Shown here: piece after piece, positions 18,182-27,215 of the stretch
How positions within the stretch are numbered: position 1 is the first letter of the stretch
Layout: the number at the start of each line of letters is the position of its first letter
From: an uncultured Planococcus sp.
Lineage (GTDB): Bacteria > Bacillota > Bacilli > Bacillales_A > Planococcaceae
DNA length: 64,000 nucleotides
Assembly: GCA_947502505.1 (NCBI GenBank)
Contig: CANNAE010000002.1
Coordinates: forward strand, 496,001 to 560,000
Reading direction: 5' to 3'
Translations under genes and position numbers: made by a program
The notes under the pieces: model-generated
What the model saw: only the letters and a program-made list of their open reading frames with translations
The model's database searches: none
What the model was told of the DNA's origin: nothing

Positions 18182-19033
18182 ATGTCCAAAAAGCAACAAA
18201 TCCTAGAATCGGCACTCCAACTCTTTGCAGAAAAAGGAATTGAAGCTACGTCAATTCAACACATCACCCAAGAGGCGGGAATCTCCAAGGGCGCTTTCTA
18301 TTTATCTTTCCCATCAAAAGAATCATTGATTAAGGAAATCATCGATTCGTTCATGAAAGGGTTTGTCGCTGATATTGACCGAGTAGTCAACAGCTCCAAA
18401 AAACCTGGCGAAAAACTGCGCCTGTACTTTCTTGCCCATCTGGCTTTGCTCGACAAGCATGCAGATTTCGCCAAGATCTACGCCCAGGAACCGATGCACG
18501 CCTTGAATGAGGAAATTTTAGAGAAACTCATCCATTACGACGCCTGGATCGACCGTTCATTGCTGTCCTTATTGGACGAGTTGTACGGGGAGCCGCTTCA
18601 AGAACGGCGCTATGATTTGCTCATTTCCATCAAAGGCTTCGTGCGCATTTATTCGCAGCTTGTGCTATTCCACCCCTATCCACACGATATTGAGAAAATT
18701 GCAGAGCTTCTCGTGGAAAAGACCCATGTGCTCGCCGCCTATTCCAAGACGGCTTATCTGACAGAAGAAATGGTCGAATTGCCGATGCCAGGTCCCGAAG
18801 AAGTGACCACCGCGGAAAAACTGCTATCGGTGATCCATGAAATGCTAGAAGAGGAACAGCATCCGCCGCTGATTGCTGAATCGATCTCGCTGCTCGCCGA
18901 AGAGCTCCAGAAGGAAACGCCAAGACGCGCCATTCTCCATGGCCTGCAAGCCAATATCTACGACTACGCTCCCGCCAAATGGCTGTCGTACCTATTAAAA
19001 AAATACGAACAGAAAAAAAGCCCAGACATTTGA
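18182..19033 (+). CDS. TetR/AcrR-family transcriptional regulator
   Basis: A 283-residue regulator. The N-terminal helix-turn-helix (about residues 5-50) reads ILESALQLFAEKGIEATSIQHITQEAGISKGAFYLSFPSKESLI, a classical TetR domain. The long C-terminal half (TetR proteins are usually about 190-220 residues) is a ligand domain with extra helices and no recognised family. The ATG at 18182 follows AGAGGAATTAA; a longer frame from 17993 would overlap the divergent gene. It most likely represses the RND pump and itself through the palindrome at 18132-18145; the inducer is unknown. Confidence 0.9.
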   Translation: MSKKQQILESALQLFAEKGIEATSIQHITQEAGISKGAFYLSFPSKESLIKEIIDSFMKGFVADIDRVVNSSKKPGEKLRLYFLAHLALLDKHADFAKIYAQEPMHALNEEILEKLIHYDAWIDRSLLSLLDELYGEPLQERRYDLLISIKGFVRIYSQLVLFHPYPHDIEKIAELLVEKTHVLAAYSKTAYLTEEMVELPMPGPEEVTTAEKLLSVIHEMLEEEQHPPLIAESISLLAEELQKETPRRAILHGLQANIYDYAPAKWLSYLLKKYEQKKSPDI

Positions 19034-19047
19034 TGTCTGGGCTTTTT
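19014..19047 (+). terminator. intrinsic terminator of the tetR gene
   Basis: AAAAAGCCCAGACA and TGTCTGGGCTTTTT pair around TTTGA, overlapping the tetR stop region. A nearly identical hairpin recurs at 19358-19392, on the far side of an interspersed repeat. Confidence 0.9.
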
Positions 19048-19048
19048 C

Positions 19049-19352
19049 AGAGTGTTGAAGAAGTCTGTAATCCTCTATTAATGAAAAGAGTGTGATTCTC
19101 TTCCACAATGAAAAACCAACGAACTCTTTAAGTATTTGGAGAAGCGTTCGCTCGACTCCAGTGGTAAAGCGAGACGACCGAGACCCCGGAAGAAATGAAT
19201 GAGCGTAGTTAGCTGAGCGCATTCATTTGCGACGCATCTGCCGCGCAGATGTGGGAGCACAAGGGTTTCGAAGCGGCTGAGGAGGCTTGGGCGCGAGCCC
19301 ACGGAAAGCGAGCGATAAGCTTCGGAAAATACGACGCCTGAACTTTCTCCAC
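19049..19352. repeat. structured interspersed repeat, copy 1 (with nested hairpin repeat)
   Basis: It begins AGTGTTGAAGAAGTCTG and ends in AACTTTCTCCACA, as copy 2 (58410-58639) does. The core, from AAGTATTTGGAGAAGCG (19130 on) to CGGAAAATAC (about 19332), is partly alignable. GAAGCGTTCGCTCG near one side and CGAGCGATAAGCTTC near the other can pair. Relative to copy 2 it contains about 65 extra bases (about 19191-19262) that match the short repeat at 62978 and 63222. No credible ORF; small frames here are by-products. Such repeats are frequent in Bacillales intergenic DNA; function unknown. Confidence 0.75.
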
Positions 19353-19357
19353 AGCCC

Positions 19358-19392
19358 CAAAAAAGCCCAGACACTTGATGTCTGGGCTTTTT
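19358..19392. terminator. intrinsic terminator downstream of ilvE
   Basis: AAAAAAGCCCAGACA and TGTCTGGGCTTTTT pair around CTTGA. It is 12 bp beyond the ilvE stop on the minus strand and almost identical to the tetR terminator at 19014-19047. Confidence 0.9.
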
Positions 19393-19404
19393 ACGTGCGC
19401 TGAT

Positions 19405-20478
19405 TTAGTTGATTTCCACAGTCCAGCCGAGTGTGTCTTCGACTTTCCCTGTCTGGATGCCAGTGATGGTGTCGTACAGTTTTTGCGATAATTCACCGAT
19501 TTCATGATTATTGATGATCATTTTCTGGCCTTGCCAATTAAGTTCGCCGACCGGGGAAATGACCGCAGCCGTTCCCGTTCCGAACACTTCCTCGACTTTA
19601 CCGGCTTGGTAAGCTTCGTAAAGCTCATCGATGGCCATGCGTTTTTCCGTCACCGGAATGCCCCATGAATTCAATAATTCGATGATCGACATGCGCGTGA
19701 TGCCTTTTAGGATACTGCCGTTGAGTTCCGGCGTGAACACTTCCCCGTCAATTTTAAAGAAAATGTTCATGCTGCCGACTTCTTCGATAAAGCGCTTTTC
19801 GACACCATCCAGCCACAAGACGTCCGCGTTGCCTTCTTTCTTGGCATTCGCTTGCGCCTGATAGCCGGAAGAATAATTCCCGGCCGTTTTCGCCATTCCC
19901 GTCCCGCCTTTGACAGCGCGTGTGAATTTGTCTTCGACATGGATGACCACCGGCTGCAGGCCGCCTGGGAAATAAGAGCCGACAGGCGACAGGATGACCA
20001 TGTATTTATAGGTAGACGATGGCCCTACTGCCAAATTGGCGTCTGTCGAGATGATGTACGGGCGGATGTAAAGTGAAGTGCCTGGAGTCTTTGGTACCCA
20101 GTCTTTTTCGAGCTTGATCAATTGCTTCAAGTGCTCAAGCGCCAGCTCTTCGTCGATTGGCGGGATGCTGAGGCGCTCACTCGATAAATTGAGGCGCTCG
20201 AAGTTTTTCTCCGGACGAAACAGCAATACACGCCCGTCTTCTGTACGGTAGGCTTTCATGCCTTCAAAAACCGTTTGCCCGTAATGGAAAATCATAGCTG
20301 CCGGATCCAAGGAGATCGGACCATATGGCACGATTTTCGGTTCATGCCAGCCTTTATCTGTTTCGTATTCCATGATGTACATATGATCAGTGAAAGTTTG
20401 GCCGAATGGAATCTGGTCTTGCGCCGGCTTGTCTTTCTTCGCAGTGTTCTCGATTACTTCTAATTGATAAGTCGTCAT
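19405..20478 (-). CDS. ilvE: branched-chain amino acid aminotransferase
   Basis: A 357-residue PLP enzyme (fold type IV) that interconverts leucine, isoleucine and valine with their keto acids using glutamate/2-oxoglutarate. Family blocks: YGQTVFEGMKAYR near residue 70, the PLP-lysine region GGTGMAKTAGNYSSGY near 195, DVLWLDG, NGSILKGITR near 255 and EVFGTGTAAVISPVG near 305. Of two close ATGs (20484 and 20478), 20478 has the better spacing from AAAGGGGA. Monocistronic, with terminator directly downstream. Confidence 0.95.
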   Translation of the reverse strand: MTTYQLEVIENTAKKDKPAQDQIPFGQTFTDHMYIMEYETDKGWHEPKIVPYGPISLDPAAMIFHYGQTVFEGMKAYRTEDGRVLLFRPEKNFERLNLSSERLSIPPIDEELALEHLKQLIKLEKDWVPKTPGTSLYIRPYIISTDANLAVGPSSTYKYMVILSPVGSYFPGGLQPVVIHVEDKFTRAVKGGTGMAKTAGNYSSGYQAQANAKKEGNADVLWLDGVEKRFIEEVGSMNIFFKIDGEVFTPELNGSILKGITRMSIIELLNSWGIPVTEKRMAIDELYEAYQAGKVEEVFGTGTAAVISPVGELNWQGQKMIINNHEIGELSQKLYDTITGIQTGKVEDTLGWTVEIN

Positions 20479-20593
20479 GGTCATTTCCCCTTTAGCAGTA
20501 TGTTTTTATTTTCACGATTTCGAATAATTATACACACATTTCCAGTTGGTGAAAAGGCTGTTCGCCAAATTCGCCAAATATCGGCCAATCGGC

Positions 20594-21208
20594 TCAGCGG
20601 ATTAATTCCATGAAATGCATGAGAATTTTCGCCGTTAAGCCCCAAATGACACGGTCTTCGTATAAATAGAAAAACTCATCCACTTGGTGCGCATGCCAGC
20701 TGTAGTTTTCGCCTCCGGCAATCAAATCATACGGAAAACTTTCTTCCGGCTGGATATCGAAATCAATGCGGTAGACACGCGGCTCGTTTTCCAGGAAAAA
20801 TTGCAGCGGCACGGTGAAAACGGTATCGACCTCTGCCGCATTCGGCTTGAAATCCGTTTCGGGGTCGATAAAGCCCGCAAACGAATAGACAATCATGCCA
20901 AATGGCGAGACGATATAATCGAGCGGAAACACATTATTGATCGCTTCTTTGCGGATGCCAAGCTCTTCCATCGTCTCGCGTAAAGCCGTTTCTTCCTCAT
21001 CTTCATCCCCGCGGTCGATGCGCCCGCCCGGAAAACAAATCTCCCCCGGCTGGCGCCTCATTTCGAACGAACGCACTTCAAACAGGATATGGACGCCGTC
21101 TTCTTTTTCAATTAACGGAAGAAGAATCGCATATTTCGAAAAATCCCGGTTGCCGAGTATTTCCGGCACCCGCCCTTTGACTTTTTTCAAAATCTTTTCC
21201 GGTTCCAT
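20594..21208 (-). CDS. Nudix hydrolase, CoA pyrophosphatase-like
   Basis: A 204-residue Nudix protein. The Nudix box GX5EX7REUXEEXGU is intact: GGRIDRGDEDEEETALRE followed by TMEELGI (about residues 60-84). The upstream VRSFEMRRQPGEICFPGG resembles the NuCoA motif of coenzyme A pyrophosphatases (YeaB/NudL). It probably cleaves CoA or derivatives to 3',5'-ADP and phosphopantetheine. Start has a GAGGTGATGG site. It is divergent from the laccase-family gene. Confidence 0.88.
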   Translation of the reverse strand: MEPEKILKKVKGRVPEILGNRDFSKYAILLPLIEKEDGVHILFEVRSFEMRRQPGEICFPGGRIDRGDEDEEETALRETMEELGIRKEAINNVFPLDYIVSPFGMIVYSFAGFIDPETDFKPNAAEVDTVFTVPLQFFLENEPRVYRIDFDIQPEESFPYDLIAGGENYSWHAHQVDEFFYLYEDRVIWGLTAKILMHFMELIR

Positions 21209-21360
21209 GCCATCACCTCGACTTTCTTTCTTCCTATCTTACCAAATAATCGAAGCGCCGGGCCTTTCAATCACTCCGGAACGAGGAAAAAACGGATTCG
21301 CTCGCCATCTATTGGCGAACGCACCGCGCCTTCGCTACAATGGGAGCGGAGGGGATAGAC

Positions 21361-22119
21361 TTGAACCGAAAAACCTATATCGACAACGATTCCTATACGG
21401 CGGGCATCAGCGTGAAAGACCCGCAGGCAAAAGGCGAAAATAATATGGCGCTCCATGCCGGAATTGACCGCGAGCAGTCACTCGAAAACCGCAAAGTCAT
21501 GCTCACGGCACTCGGCTACACGACTGATGAACTTGTATGCGCCCATCAAACCCACAGTAAGCACTTCCAAAAAGTATCGCAGGCAGACGCAGGCAAAGGC
21601 GCCCAGACTTTAGAAGATGCCATTGCAGATACCGACGCGCTCTATACGCGCGACGCAGGCCTCGTGCTCTCGAGTTTCGCCGCCGATTGTGTACCGGTGA
21701 CATTCTATCACGTTACGGAAGAGTTGATCGGCGCTGTACATTCCGGCTGGCAAGGGACCGTAAAAGAACTCGTGCCGCACTTGTTTGCCCATTTAATCAC
21801 CAATGAAAACTGTGCGCCGGATGGATTCCGCGTCCACATTGGCATGGCGCTAAGCCAGGAGAAATTTGAAGTGGATCGAGACGTCTACGCCAAATTCAAC
21901 GCACTTGGCTATGCCGATCCGTTCATCGATTTTGACGAAACCACCGGCAAATACCATATCGACAATCAGCTCACCGTCAAAACCCAATTGCTGCGTGCGG
22001 GTGTTCCCGCTGAACACATCCACATCGACCGAAGCTGCACATTCAAAAGTCCAGACGGCTTTTCCTACCGCGAAGACAAACAATGCGGCCGCCATATGGC
22101 TTATATCGTTAAGAAATAG
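21361..22119 (+). CDS. multicopper polyphenol oxidase/laccase-domain protein (YlmD/PgeF family)
   Basis: A 252-residue member of the DUF152/YlmD family. Metal-ligand blocks are VCAHQTHSKHF (about residue 60), SFAADCVPVTF (about 107) and GAVHSGWQGTVKEL (about 124-136). The family was named for weak laccase activity; related YlmD/YfiH proteins act on purine nucleosides or peptidoglycan precursors, so the true substrate is open. A TTG start at 21361 is preferred because GGAGGGG stands 6 bp before it; an ATG at 21340 overlaps that site. Monocistronic, with terminator immediately after. Confidence 0.88.
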   Translation: MNRKTYIDNDSYTAGISVKDPQAKGENNMALHAGIDREQSLENRKVMLTALGYTTDELVCAHQTHSKHFQKVSQADAGKGAQTLEDAIADTDALYTRDAGLVLSSFAADCVPVTFYHVTEELIGAVHSGWQGTVKELVPHLFAHLITNENCAPDGFRVHIGMALSQEKFEVDRDVYAKFNALGYADPFIDFDETTGKYHIDNQLTVKTQLLRAGVPAEHIHIDRSCTFKSPDGFSYREDKQCGRHMAYIVKK

Positions 22120-22152
22120 CAAAAAGCTCTTCCGCATAGGAAGAGCTTTTTG
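22120..22152 (+). terminator. intrinsic terminator
   Basis: AAAAAGCTCTTCC and GGAAGAGCTTTTT pair around a short GCATA loop right after the laccase-family stop codon. Confidence 0.9.
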
Positions 22153-22488
22153 GGTTTTTAGAGTATGTGCGATAGCTAAATTTTTTATTTTTGTGAGCAG
22201 CTACTGTTCATTCATCATATAAATAGTCGCAGCCTCGCTTGGGTTGTGCTTTCGCAATGAGCCAGAAAGGCGCTGCTTTACTTTTCACATGCTGAAACCA
22301 AGCTTAGTAGGAAAATCAAGAGCTAGTCTCTCAACAACTGTAAAAGCAGTTGTTGGATCTTCTATAAAACTCCTGAAGGCTAGACACTTTTGTATTACCT
22401 GTAAAACAAAGGATTAAGAGAAAGGCATTAACGCGATAAGGAAGTTCGATTTCCGCCCGAAGCTCAATCCTGCCCCTATTATGAAGAT
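22153..22488. other. intergenic region without recognised gene
   Basis: About 335 bp. The only clear structure is a 9-bp hairpin, CAACAACTG (22332-22340) and CAGTTGTTG (22347-22355), without a T tract. No credible ORF or known RNA was seen. Confidence 0.5.
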
Positions 22489-25400
22489 TCAAATCATCAA
22501 AATCTCCCGAATGTCTTCTTCACTCATCGATTGCACGGCTTCTGAACCGGATTGGATCATCTCATCCACCAAATCCTGCTTGCGCAGCTGCAAGTCGTAC
22601 ATTTTTTCTTCAATTGTCCCTTTTGCCACTAAGCGCAGCACTTGCACTTCCCGTTTTTGCCCCATCCGGTGCGCGCGGTCCGCTGCTTGCTGTTCGACGG
22701 CCGGGTTCCACCACAAATCATACAAAATGACTGTATCGGCTCCCGTTAAATTGAGCCCGGTTCCGCCTGCTTTCAAGGAAATCAAAAACAGGTCTTCTTC
22801 GCCTTCGTTAAAGCGGTCGCATAATTCCACGCGCTCTTTCGGCGGCGTCGAGCCGTCCAAATAGAAATAGGACCTCCCCGAGCGAAGCAGCGACTGCCCG
22901 ATGATATTGAGCATGCCCGTGAACTGGGAAAACACGAGCACACGGCGGCCGGTCAAGCGCGCCTCTTCCAAGATCTCCAGCAATTGCTCAAATTTCGCAG
23001 AACCGCCGGTGTAGTCTTCCACAAATAATGACGGGTGGCAGCATAATTGCCGCAGGCGCGTCAGTCCTGCAAGAATGCGGATGCGGTTCTTGCGCATGCT
23101 ATTATCGCGCAAATGCTTCAACGCTTCGTGACGCAGTTCCGCAAGATACGCCGTATACAGTTTTTTCTGTTCTTCGTGGAGTTCGGAATGTTCGATGCGC
23201 TCGATTTTTTGCGGCACTTCCCCGAGCACTTCCGCTTTTGTCCGGCGCAATAGGAACGGGCGCACGCGCTTGGCGATATCGGCGTTGCGCAGCTCCGCGA
23301 ATTGACTGCGGTCCGGGAGCAAAGCCGGAAAGACGACATGGAAAATCGACCACAATTCATCCAACGAATTTTCGATCGGCGTCCCGGTGAGCGCAAAACG
23401 ATGACGCGCATTCAGCTCTTTTACGGCTTTGGCGGTTTGGGTCGCCGGGTTTTTGAAAGCTTGCGCTTCATCGAAGAAAATCGTATGGAACGCCCAGTCT
23501 TTATACGCCCCCCGGTCCATCCGCAGCGCCGGATAAGAAGTAATGTAGACATCGCCAGGCTGTTTTAAAGCGCGCGACCGATTCGCTTTCGGGCCGTCGA
23601 CGATGACCGTCTGGATATCCGGTGCAAAGCGTTCGAATTCGGCTTGCCAATTATACATGAGCGAAGAAGGTGCCACGATCAGCGCCGGTTCATCGCTCGC
23701 GCGGATGTCTTCTAGCACCGATTGCACGAAAGCGATGCTCTGGACCGTTTTTCCGAGCCCCATCTCATCCGCTAAAATACCGCCGAAGCCGTATTTTGCC
23801 AGCAAGCGGAACCAGCTGAATCCGCGCTTTTGGTAATCCCGCAACACAGCTTCAAAATGCACAGGCAATTGCTCCGCATGCGTCCACGGATGATGCAGCT
23901 CTTTTAACAAGCGCGCAAATTCAGTGCCGGCCTCTGACAAGTCGTGCTGATCGAGATTTCCGGCAAGCCTCATGCCTTCTAGCAGCGGGAGGCGCTGGAC
24001 GCGTTCAAAATTGTCTTCGTCGATGTCCATGAGCGCTAAATATTCTTCAAACGCAGCCATGCCGGGAGTTTCCAGTGACATTAACGTACCGTTAGGGATT
24101 CGGAAATAGCGTTTTTTCTCCCGGATGGCGCGGATGATCCCGCGCAACTCCTCTTCCGGAATGCCGCCCAGGTCGAAGCGGAACTCCAGCCAATCGGTCC
24201 GGTCCTTCGGCAGATTGACACGGATTTTTGGCCCCGGCAAGGTTTTTTGGATGCGCATTTTCACCGAAGTCGTCGCATAGACTTCGAGCCATTCTTCAAG
24301 CATCGGCACCGTATCATAAAGGAAATCGTATTCCGCCTCTTCATCCTGCAGGTAAAAACCGCCGTCCGTTTTCGTCATCCGCCCCGCCTCCATCAATTCC
24401 ATGATGGCCCGTTCTTTTTCGGGCTGGCGGAACACGCCTGGATATTGCCGGTATGTTCCTTCTGGTTCTTCGCAAGGATTGATGATGAGTTGCCCGTAGT
24501 GAAACTCAAGGCCGGCGAGCAATCGGCTGCGGACACGGTCGAGATAGAGTTTCGCGCGCAGCGGCGTTTCCCCGATTTTCGCGATTGCCTGTTCCGTGAC
24601 GATGACTGGCCCAAGCTTTTCCAATCCCGGCAAGACAGCTTTCATCATATGGGCGACTTGGCTTTCCTCAATTGCCAGCTCCTCGCCTGCCCCTTGCATC
24701 AATTCCTGCAAGCCTGACAGGCGTTTCATATCGGCACTGGCCGGCTGGACGATCGCTTCCTCCGTCAAAGCGATGCCGTATTTCGAAAAGATGTGAAGGC
24801 GCTCCAAACCGCGGACGATCAAACGGTATCCGCTATCGCCGCGGTCCAGGCGAAACGACACCGGCAGCGTATCCGTCACTTGAAACGGCAGCACTTCGCC
24901 GAGCGGATTTTCAAATTTGGCATGCGCCAGCTCCCGGATCACAGGCAATAGGCGTTCCCAATCGCTTGCAGACACGATCACTTTCCCCGTGTCATCTGGT
25001 TGCGGATTGCTTTTATCGAGCATCTGAAGAAGCTCCAGAACCGGCTGTTCCAGTGCATGGCGGCTCGGGTCGTAGGGAATCGCTGCGGTGTCTTCGTACT
25101 GCCCATTCGAAAGAGACGACACGAATCGCAGGGGATCCCGGACATTTTTCAGGATTGCCGTTCCGCTCCTGAACGTCAATGCCAATTGCTCTTTTCCTCC
25201 GCTGCGGATGGTTGCCTCGACGTGATAAGGCACGCGCCGGTCGAAGCGGTGCAACCGGGCAGAAGGTGTATTTTCTTCCTCAAACAAGCCGAACATCTGC
25301 TCAGCTAATGGGCGCGATTGCTGCCCAAGCTCTTCTGCGGCAATCATCACCGCCGCAATGTGATGGCAATATGTATGGATAAACCCGACTGGCGGGCAGC

Positions 25401-25602
25401 TGCATTGTGCTTGGATGGTGCCGGCTGTCGAGCGGGCCAGTTTGACGTGGAATGAACTGCGCCCTTTCACAACGGCTGTTACGGACTGCTCACTTACTTC
25501 TGTGAGGCTGACTTTTCCGGCCATATGAAATGTCTGGCCTTTTTTATAGGCAGTTTGGCCGCATAATTTGCGGATGTCTTTATCGCTAATCCAAAATTCC
25601 AT
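22489..25602 (-). CDS. SNF2-family helicase with N-terminal SWIM zinc finger
   Basis: A 1037-residue Swi2/Snf2 ATPase. The SWIM zinc finger lies at about residues 60-90 (CSCPP with HTYCHHIAAV, giving C-C-C-H ligands). A bacterial SNF2 N-terminal region follows, then the motor: motif I GGILADEMGLGKTVQS (about 605), Ia APSSLMYNW, II FDEAQAF, III ALTGTPIEN, then IV-VI in the second lobe (VFSQFTGML, LKAGGTGLNLTGADTVI, DRAHRMGQ). Such proteins are thought to translocate on DNA or RNA polymerase complexes (RapA/HepA relatives). No methylase or phage-defence partner adjoins it, so a defence role is not supported. Confidence 0.93.
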   Translation of the reverse strand: MEFWISDKDIRKLCGQTAYKKGQTFHMAGKVSLTEVSEQSVTAVVKGRSSFHVKLARSTAGTIQAQCSCPPVGFIHTYCHHIAAVMIAAEELGQQSRPLAEQMFGLFEEENTPSARLHRFDRRVPYHVEATIRSGGKEQLALTFRSGTAILKNVRDPLRFVSSLSNGQYEDTAAIPYDPSRHALEQPVLELLQMLDKSNPQPDDTGKVIVSASDWERLLPVIRELAHAKFENPLGEVLPFQVTDTLPVSFRLDRGDSGYRLIVRGLERLHIFSKYGIALTEEAIVQPASADMKRLSGLQELMQGAGEELAIEESQVAHMMKAVLPGLEKLGPVIVTEQAIAKIGETPLRAKLYLDRVRSRLLAGLEFHYGQLIINPCEEPEGTYRQYPGVFRQPEKERAIMELMEAGRMTKTDGGFYLQDEEAEYDFLYDTVPMLEEWLEVYATTSVKMRIQKTLPGPKIRVNLPKDRTDWLEFRFDLGGIPEEELRGIIRAIREKKRYFRIPNGTLMSLETPGMAAFEEYLALMDIDEDNFERVQRLPLLEGMRLAGNLDQHDLSEAGTEFARLLKELHHPWTHAEQLPVHFEAVLRDYQKRGFSWFRLLAKYGFGGILADEMGLGKTVQSIAFVQSVLEDIRASDEPALIVAPSSLMYNWQAEFERFAPDIQTVIVDGPKANRSRALKQPGDVYITSYPALRMDRGAYKDWAFHTIFFDEAQAFKNPATQTAKAVKELNARHRFALTGTPIENSLDELWSIFHVVFPALLPDRSQFAELRNADIAKRVRPFLLRRTKAEVLGEVPQKIERIEHSELHEEQKKLYTAYLAELRHEALKHLRDNSMRKNRIRILAGLTRLRQLCCHPSLFVEDYTGGSAKFEQLLEILEEARLTGRRVLVFSQFTGMLNIIGQSLLRSGRSYFYLDGSTPPKERVELCDRFNEGEEDLFLISLKAGGTGLNLTGADTVILYDLWWNPAVEQQAADRAHRMGQKREVQVLRLVAKGTIEEKMYDLQLRKQDLVDEMIQSGSEAVQSMSEEDIREILMI

Positions 25603-25761
25603 AGCGGCCCCTTTCTTCTGCGTGATGGTCTCTTGCTTTCATTATCCGGCATGCCGCGTTCGTCTTCAAGCGGATGCGCTTTACACAAGCCTTGCTTAGA
25701 TTTATAATAGACTTAATTTTCAGATATTAATTGATAGCTTGATTCCAAGGGGGAGATCGCA

Positions 25762-26211
25762 ATGGCTCGTGCCCGTCAAAGCATATTCATCCAAGCGCCG
25801 ATTGATGAGGTGTTTCAATTTGCCAAGAAACCTGGCAACTGGACAAGCTTCTACAATCATTTATCCAAACCGGACCGGATCGAAGGCACCGGTGATACAG
25901 GGACGGAAGTGGAGACGGTGTTTTCCATCGTCGGCCTGCGCTTTCCGGTAGACATCCATGTGGTCCGCTGTGAACGCAGCGGCGATGAAGGATTTTGGGA
26001 AGGCATCATCAGCGGCAGCTTTATCGCCCATCAAACGAGTCATTATCGTTCGTTGGAAGGCGGGACGGAAGCTGTCTTCGAACTGGAAATCGATCTGCCC
26101 GACAGCGCGTTCGACCGTTTCACCGAACGCCTCGTCTATGACCGGCTGGAAAAAAATACACTCCGCCATACGCTTGAAAACCTTAAAGCGGCTTGTGAAT
26201 TGGACCGTTAA
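25762..26211 (+). CDS. SRPBCC (START-like) family protein
   Basis: A 149-residue helix-grip protein: ARQSIFIQAPIDEVFQFAKKPGNWTSFYN at the start and an amphipathic helix near the end (NTLRHTLENLKAACEL). The family binds hydrophobic ligands in a central cavity; ligand unknown. AAGGGGGAG precedes the ATG. The SDR gene starts 28 bp downstream in the same direction, so the two may act together on one lipid or ketone compound (inference). Confidence 0.85.
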   Translation: MARARQSIFIQAPIDEVFQFAKKPGNWTSFYNHLSKPDRIEGTGDTGTEVETVFSIVGLRFPVDIHVVRCERSGDEGFWEGIISGSFIAHQTSHYRSLEGGTEAVFELEIDLPDSAFDRFTERLVYDRLEKNTLRHTLENLKAACELDR

Positions 26212-26239
26212 TAATCTTTTTCCTGAAAGGATGAATCAG

Positions 26240-26998
26240 ATGAGATTAGAAGGGAAAGTAGCAATTGTTACCGGCTCAGCATCCGGGATGGGGAAATCCA
26301 TCGCCGCCTTGTATGCCAAAGAAGGCGCGAAAGTCGTCGTCTCCGATATTAACCAGCAAGGGGCGGATGCTGTTGCTGAAGAAATTAAATCCACCGGCGG
26401 CGAAGCAATAGCCATCGCTTGTAATGTCGCGAAAGAACAAGATATTCAAACGCTCGTCGACAGCACTGTCGCTGAATATGGCACGCTCGATATCCTTGTC
26501 AATAATGCCGGCATCATGGATAATTTCGAAGCTGCCGCAGACATCGAAGACGACAGCTGGGAACGTATTTTTTCCATCAATACGACAGGCGTCATGCGCG
26601 CCACCCGAAAAGCGTTGAAAGTATTCCTTGAAAAAGGCTCCGGCAATATCATCAATATCGCATCCGCCGGCGGCTTGCAGGGAGCACGGGCCGGGGCCAC
26701 CTATACCGCATCGAAGCACGCTGTCATTGGCTTCACGAAAAACACCGGCTTTATGTATGCCAATAGCGGCATTCGCTGCAACGCGATCGCTCCAGGTGGC
26801 GTTGAGACCAATATCGGCTCTACTATGACCCATATCAGTGAATTCGGCATGGGCCGTACGCAGCCTGGCATGGCAGTCAATCCGCGTATCGGCAAACCAG
26901 AGGAAATCGCCTATGTCGCCTTGTTCCTCGCTTCCGATGAATCGAGCTTCATCAATGGCACCATCATTACCGCTGATTCTGGCTGGCTCGCTTATTGA
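26240..26998 (+). CDS. short-chain dehydrogenase/reductase (3-oxoacyl-ACP reductase-like)
   Basis: A 252-residue classical SDR. The cofactor motif TGSASGMGKSIA is near residue 12-23, NNAGIMD near 90, the catalytic Ser in NIASAGG and the YxxxK pair in YTASK near 155. The C-terminus FINGTIITADSGWLAY is typical. The ATG at 26240 has AAAGG at usable distance; MNQ at 26231 is an alternative. Substrate unknown; FabG-like and glucose-dehydrogenase-like SDRs cannot be told apart by sequence alone. Follows an SRPBCC gene and ends before a strong terminator. Confidence 0.9.
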   Translation: MRLEGKVAIVTGSASGMGKSIAALYAKEGAKVVVSDINQQGADAVAEEIKSTGGEAIAIACNVAKEQDIQTLVDSTVAEYGTLDILVNNAGIMDNFEAAADIEDDSWERIFSINTTGVMRATRKALKVFLEKGSGNIINIASAGGLQGARAGATYTASKHAVIGFTKNTGFMYANSGIRCNAIAPGGVETNIGSTMTHISEFGMGRTQPGMAVNPRIGKPEEIAYVALFLASDESSFINGTIITADSGWLAY

Positions 26999-27008
26999 AC
27001 CAATTGAA

Positions 27009-27044
27009 AACCCGTGCGCCGGAATTCCAGCGCACGGGTTTTTT
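27009..27044. terminator. bidirectional intrinsic terminator
   Basis: AACCCGTGCGC and GCGCACGGGTT pair around CGGAATTCCA with flanking A and T tracts, directly after the SDR stop. Confidence 0.9.
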
Positions 27045-27051
27045 GGGCATT

Positions 27052-27202
27052 AAAAAACACCCCGCATAAATGCGGGATGTATCGATAGCTGCGGCGTATC
27101 AGGCCACGCTCCACAACGTGTTCCATAAAGGAATGCCTGTCCGTCTTATGCAGCTTAGCTCATCGCGTAGTTAACAATAGCCTATGACACACTTTCTGTC
27201 AA
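27052..27202 (-). ncRNA. candidate free-standing small RNA with own promoter and terminator
   Basis: On the minus strand TTGACA (27202-27197), a 17-bp spacer and TATTGT (27179-27174) are followed by about 115 nt that end in the hairpin CCCGCAT/ATGCGGG plus a T tract (27076-27052). The transcript could fold into a closed structure: AGCTGC/GCAGCT as the outer stem, CAGGC/GCCTG inside it, and two small hairpins (ATTCC/GGAA and CACG/CGTG) at a junction. There is no useful ORF, and nothing lies downstream on this strand except a convergent gene, so it is not a leader. I do not recognise it as a known RNA family. Confidence 0.6.
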
Positions 27203-27215
27203 CTTTTGCTACCGC

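Noticed and set aside
19078..19374. Open frames of about 60-100 codons across repeat copy 1 (and 58451-58657 in copy 2)
   Set aside because: They share the phrase FSKYL because the repeat DNA is shared, have no ribosome binding site and run through stem sequences. They are translation artefacts of the repeat.
22332..22355. Nine-base hairpin CAACAACTG/CAGTTGTTG
   Set aside because: No T tract, no gene ending nearby that lacks a terminator, and no second copy; not enough to call a terminator or RNA.
22489..25602. Possible phage-defence helicase
   Set aside because: SNF2 helicases occur in DISARM-like and other defence systems, but no methylase, nuclease or DUF1998-type partner is adjacent, and the SWIM/SNF2 form is a common housekeeping-like gene.
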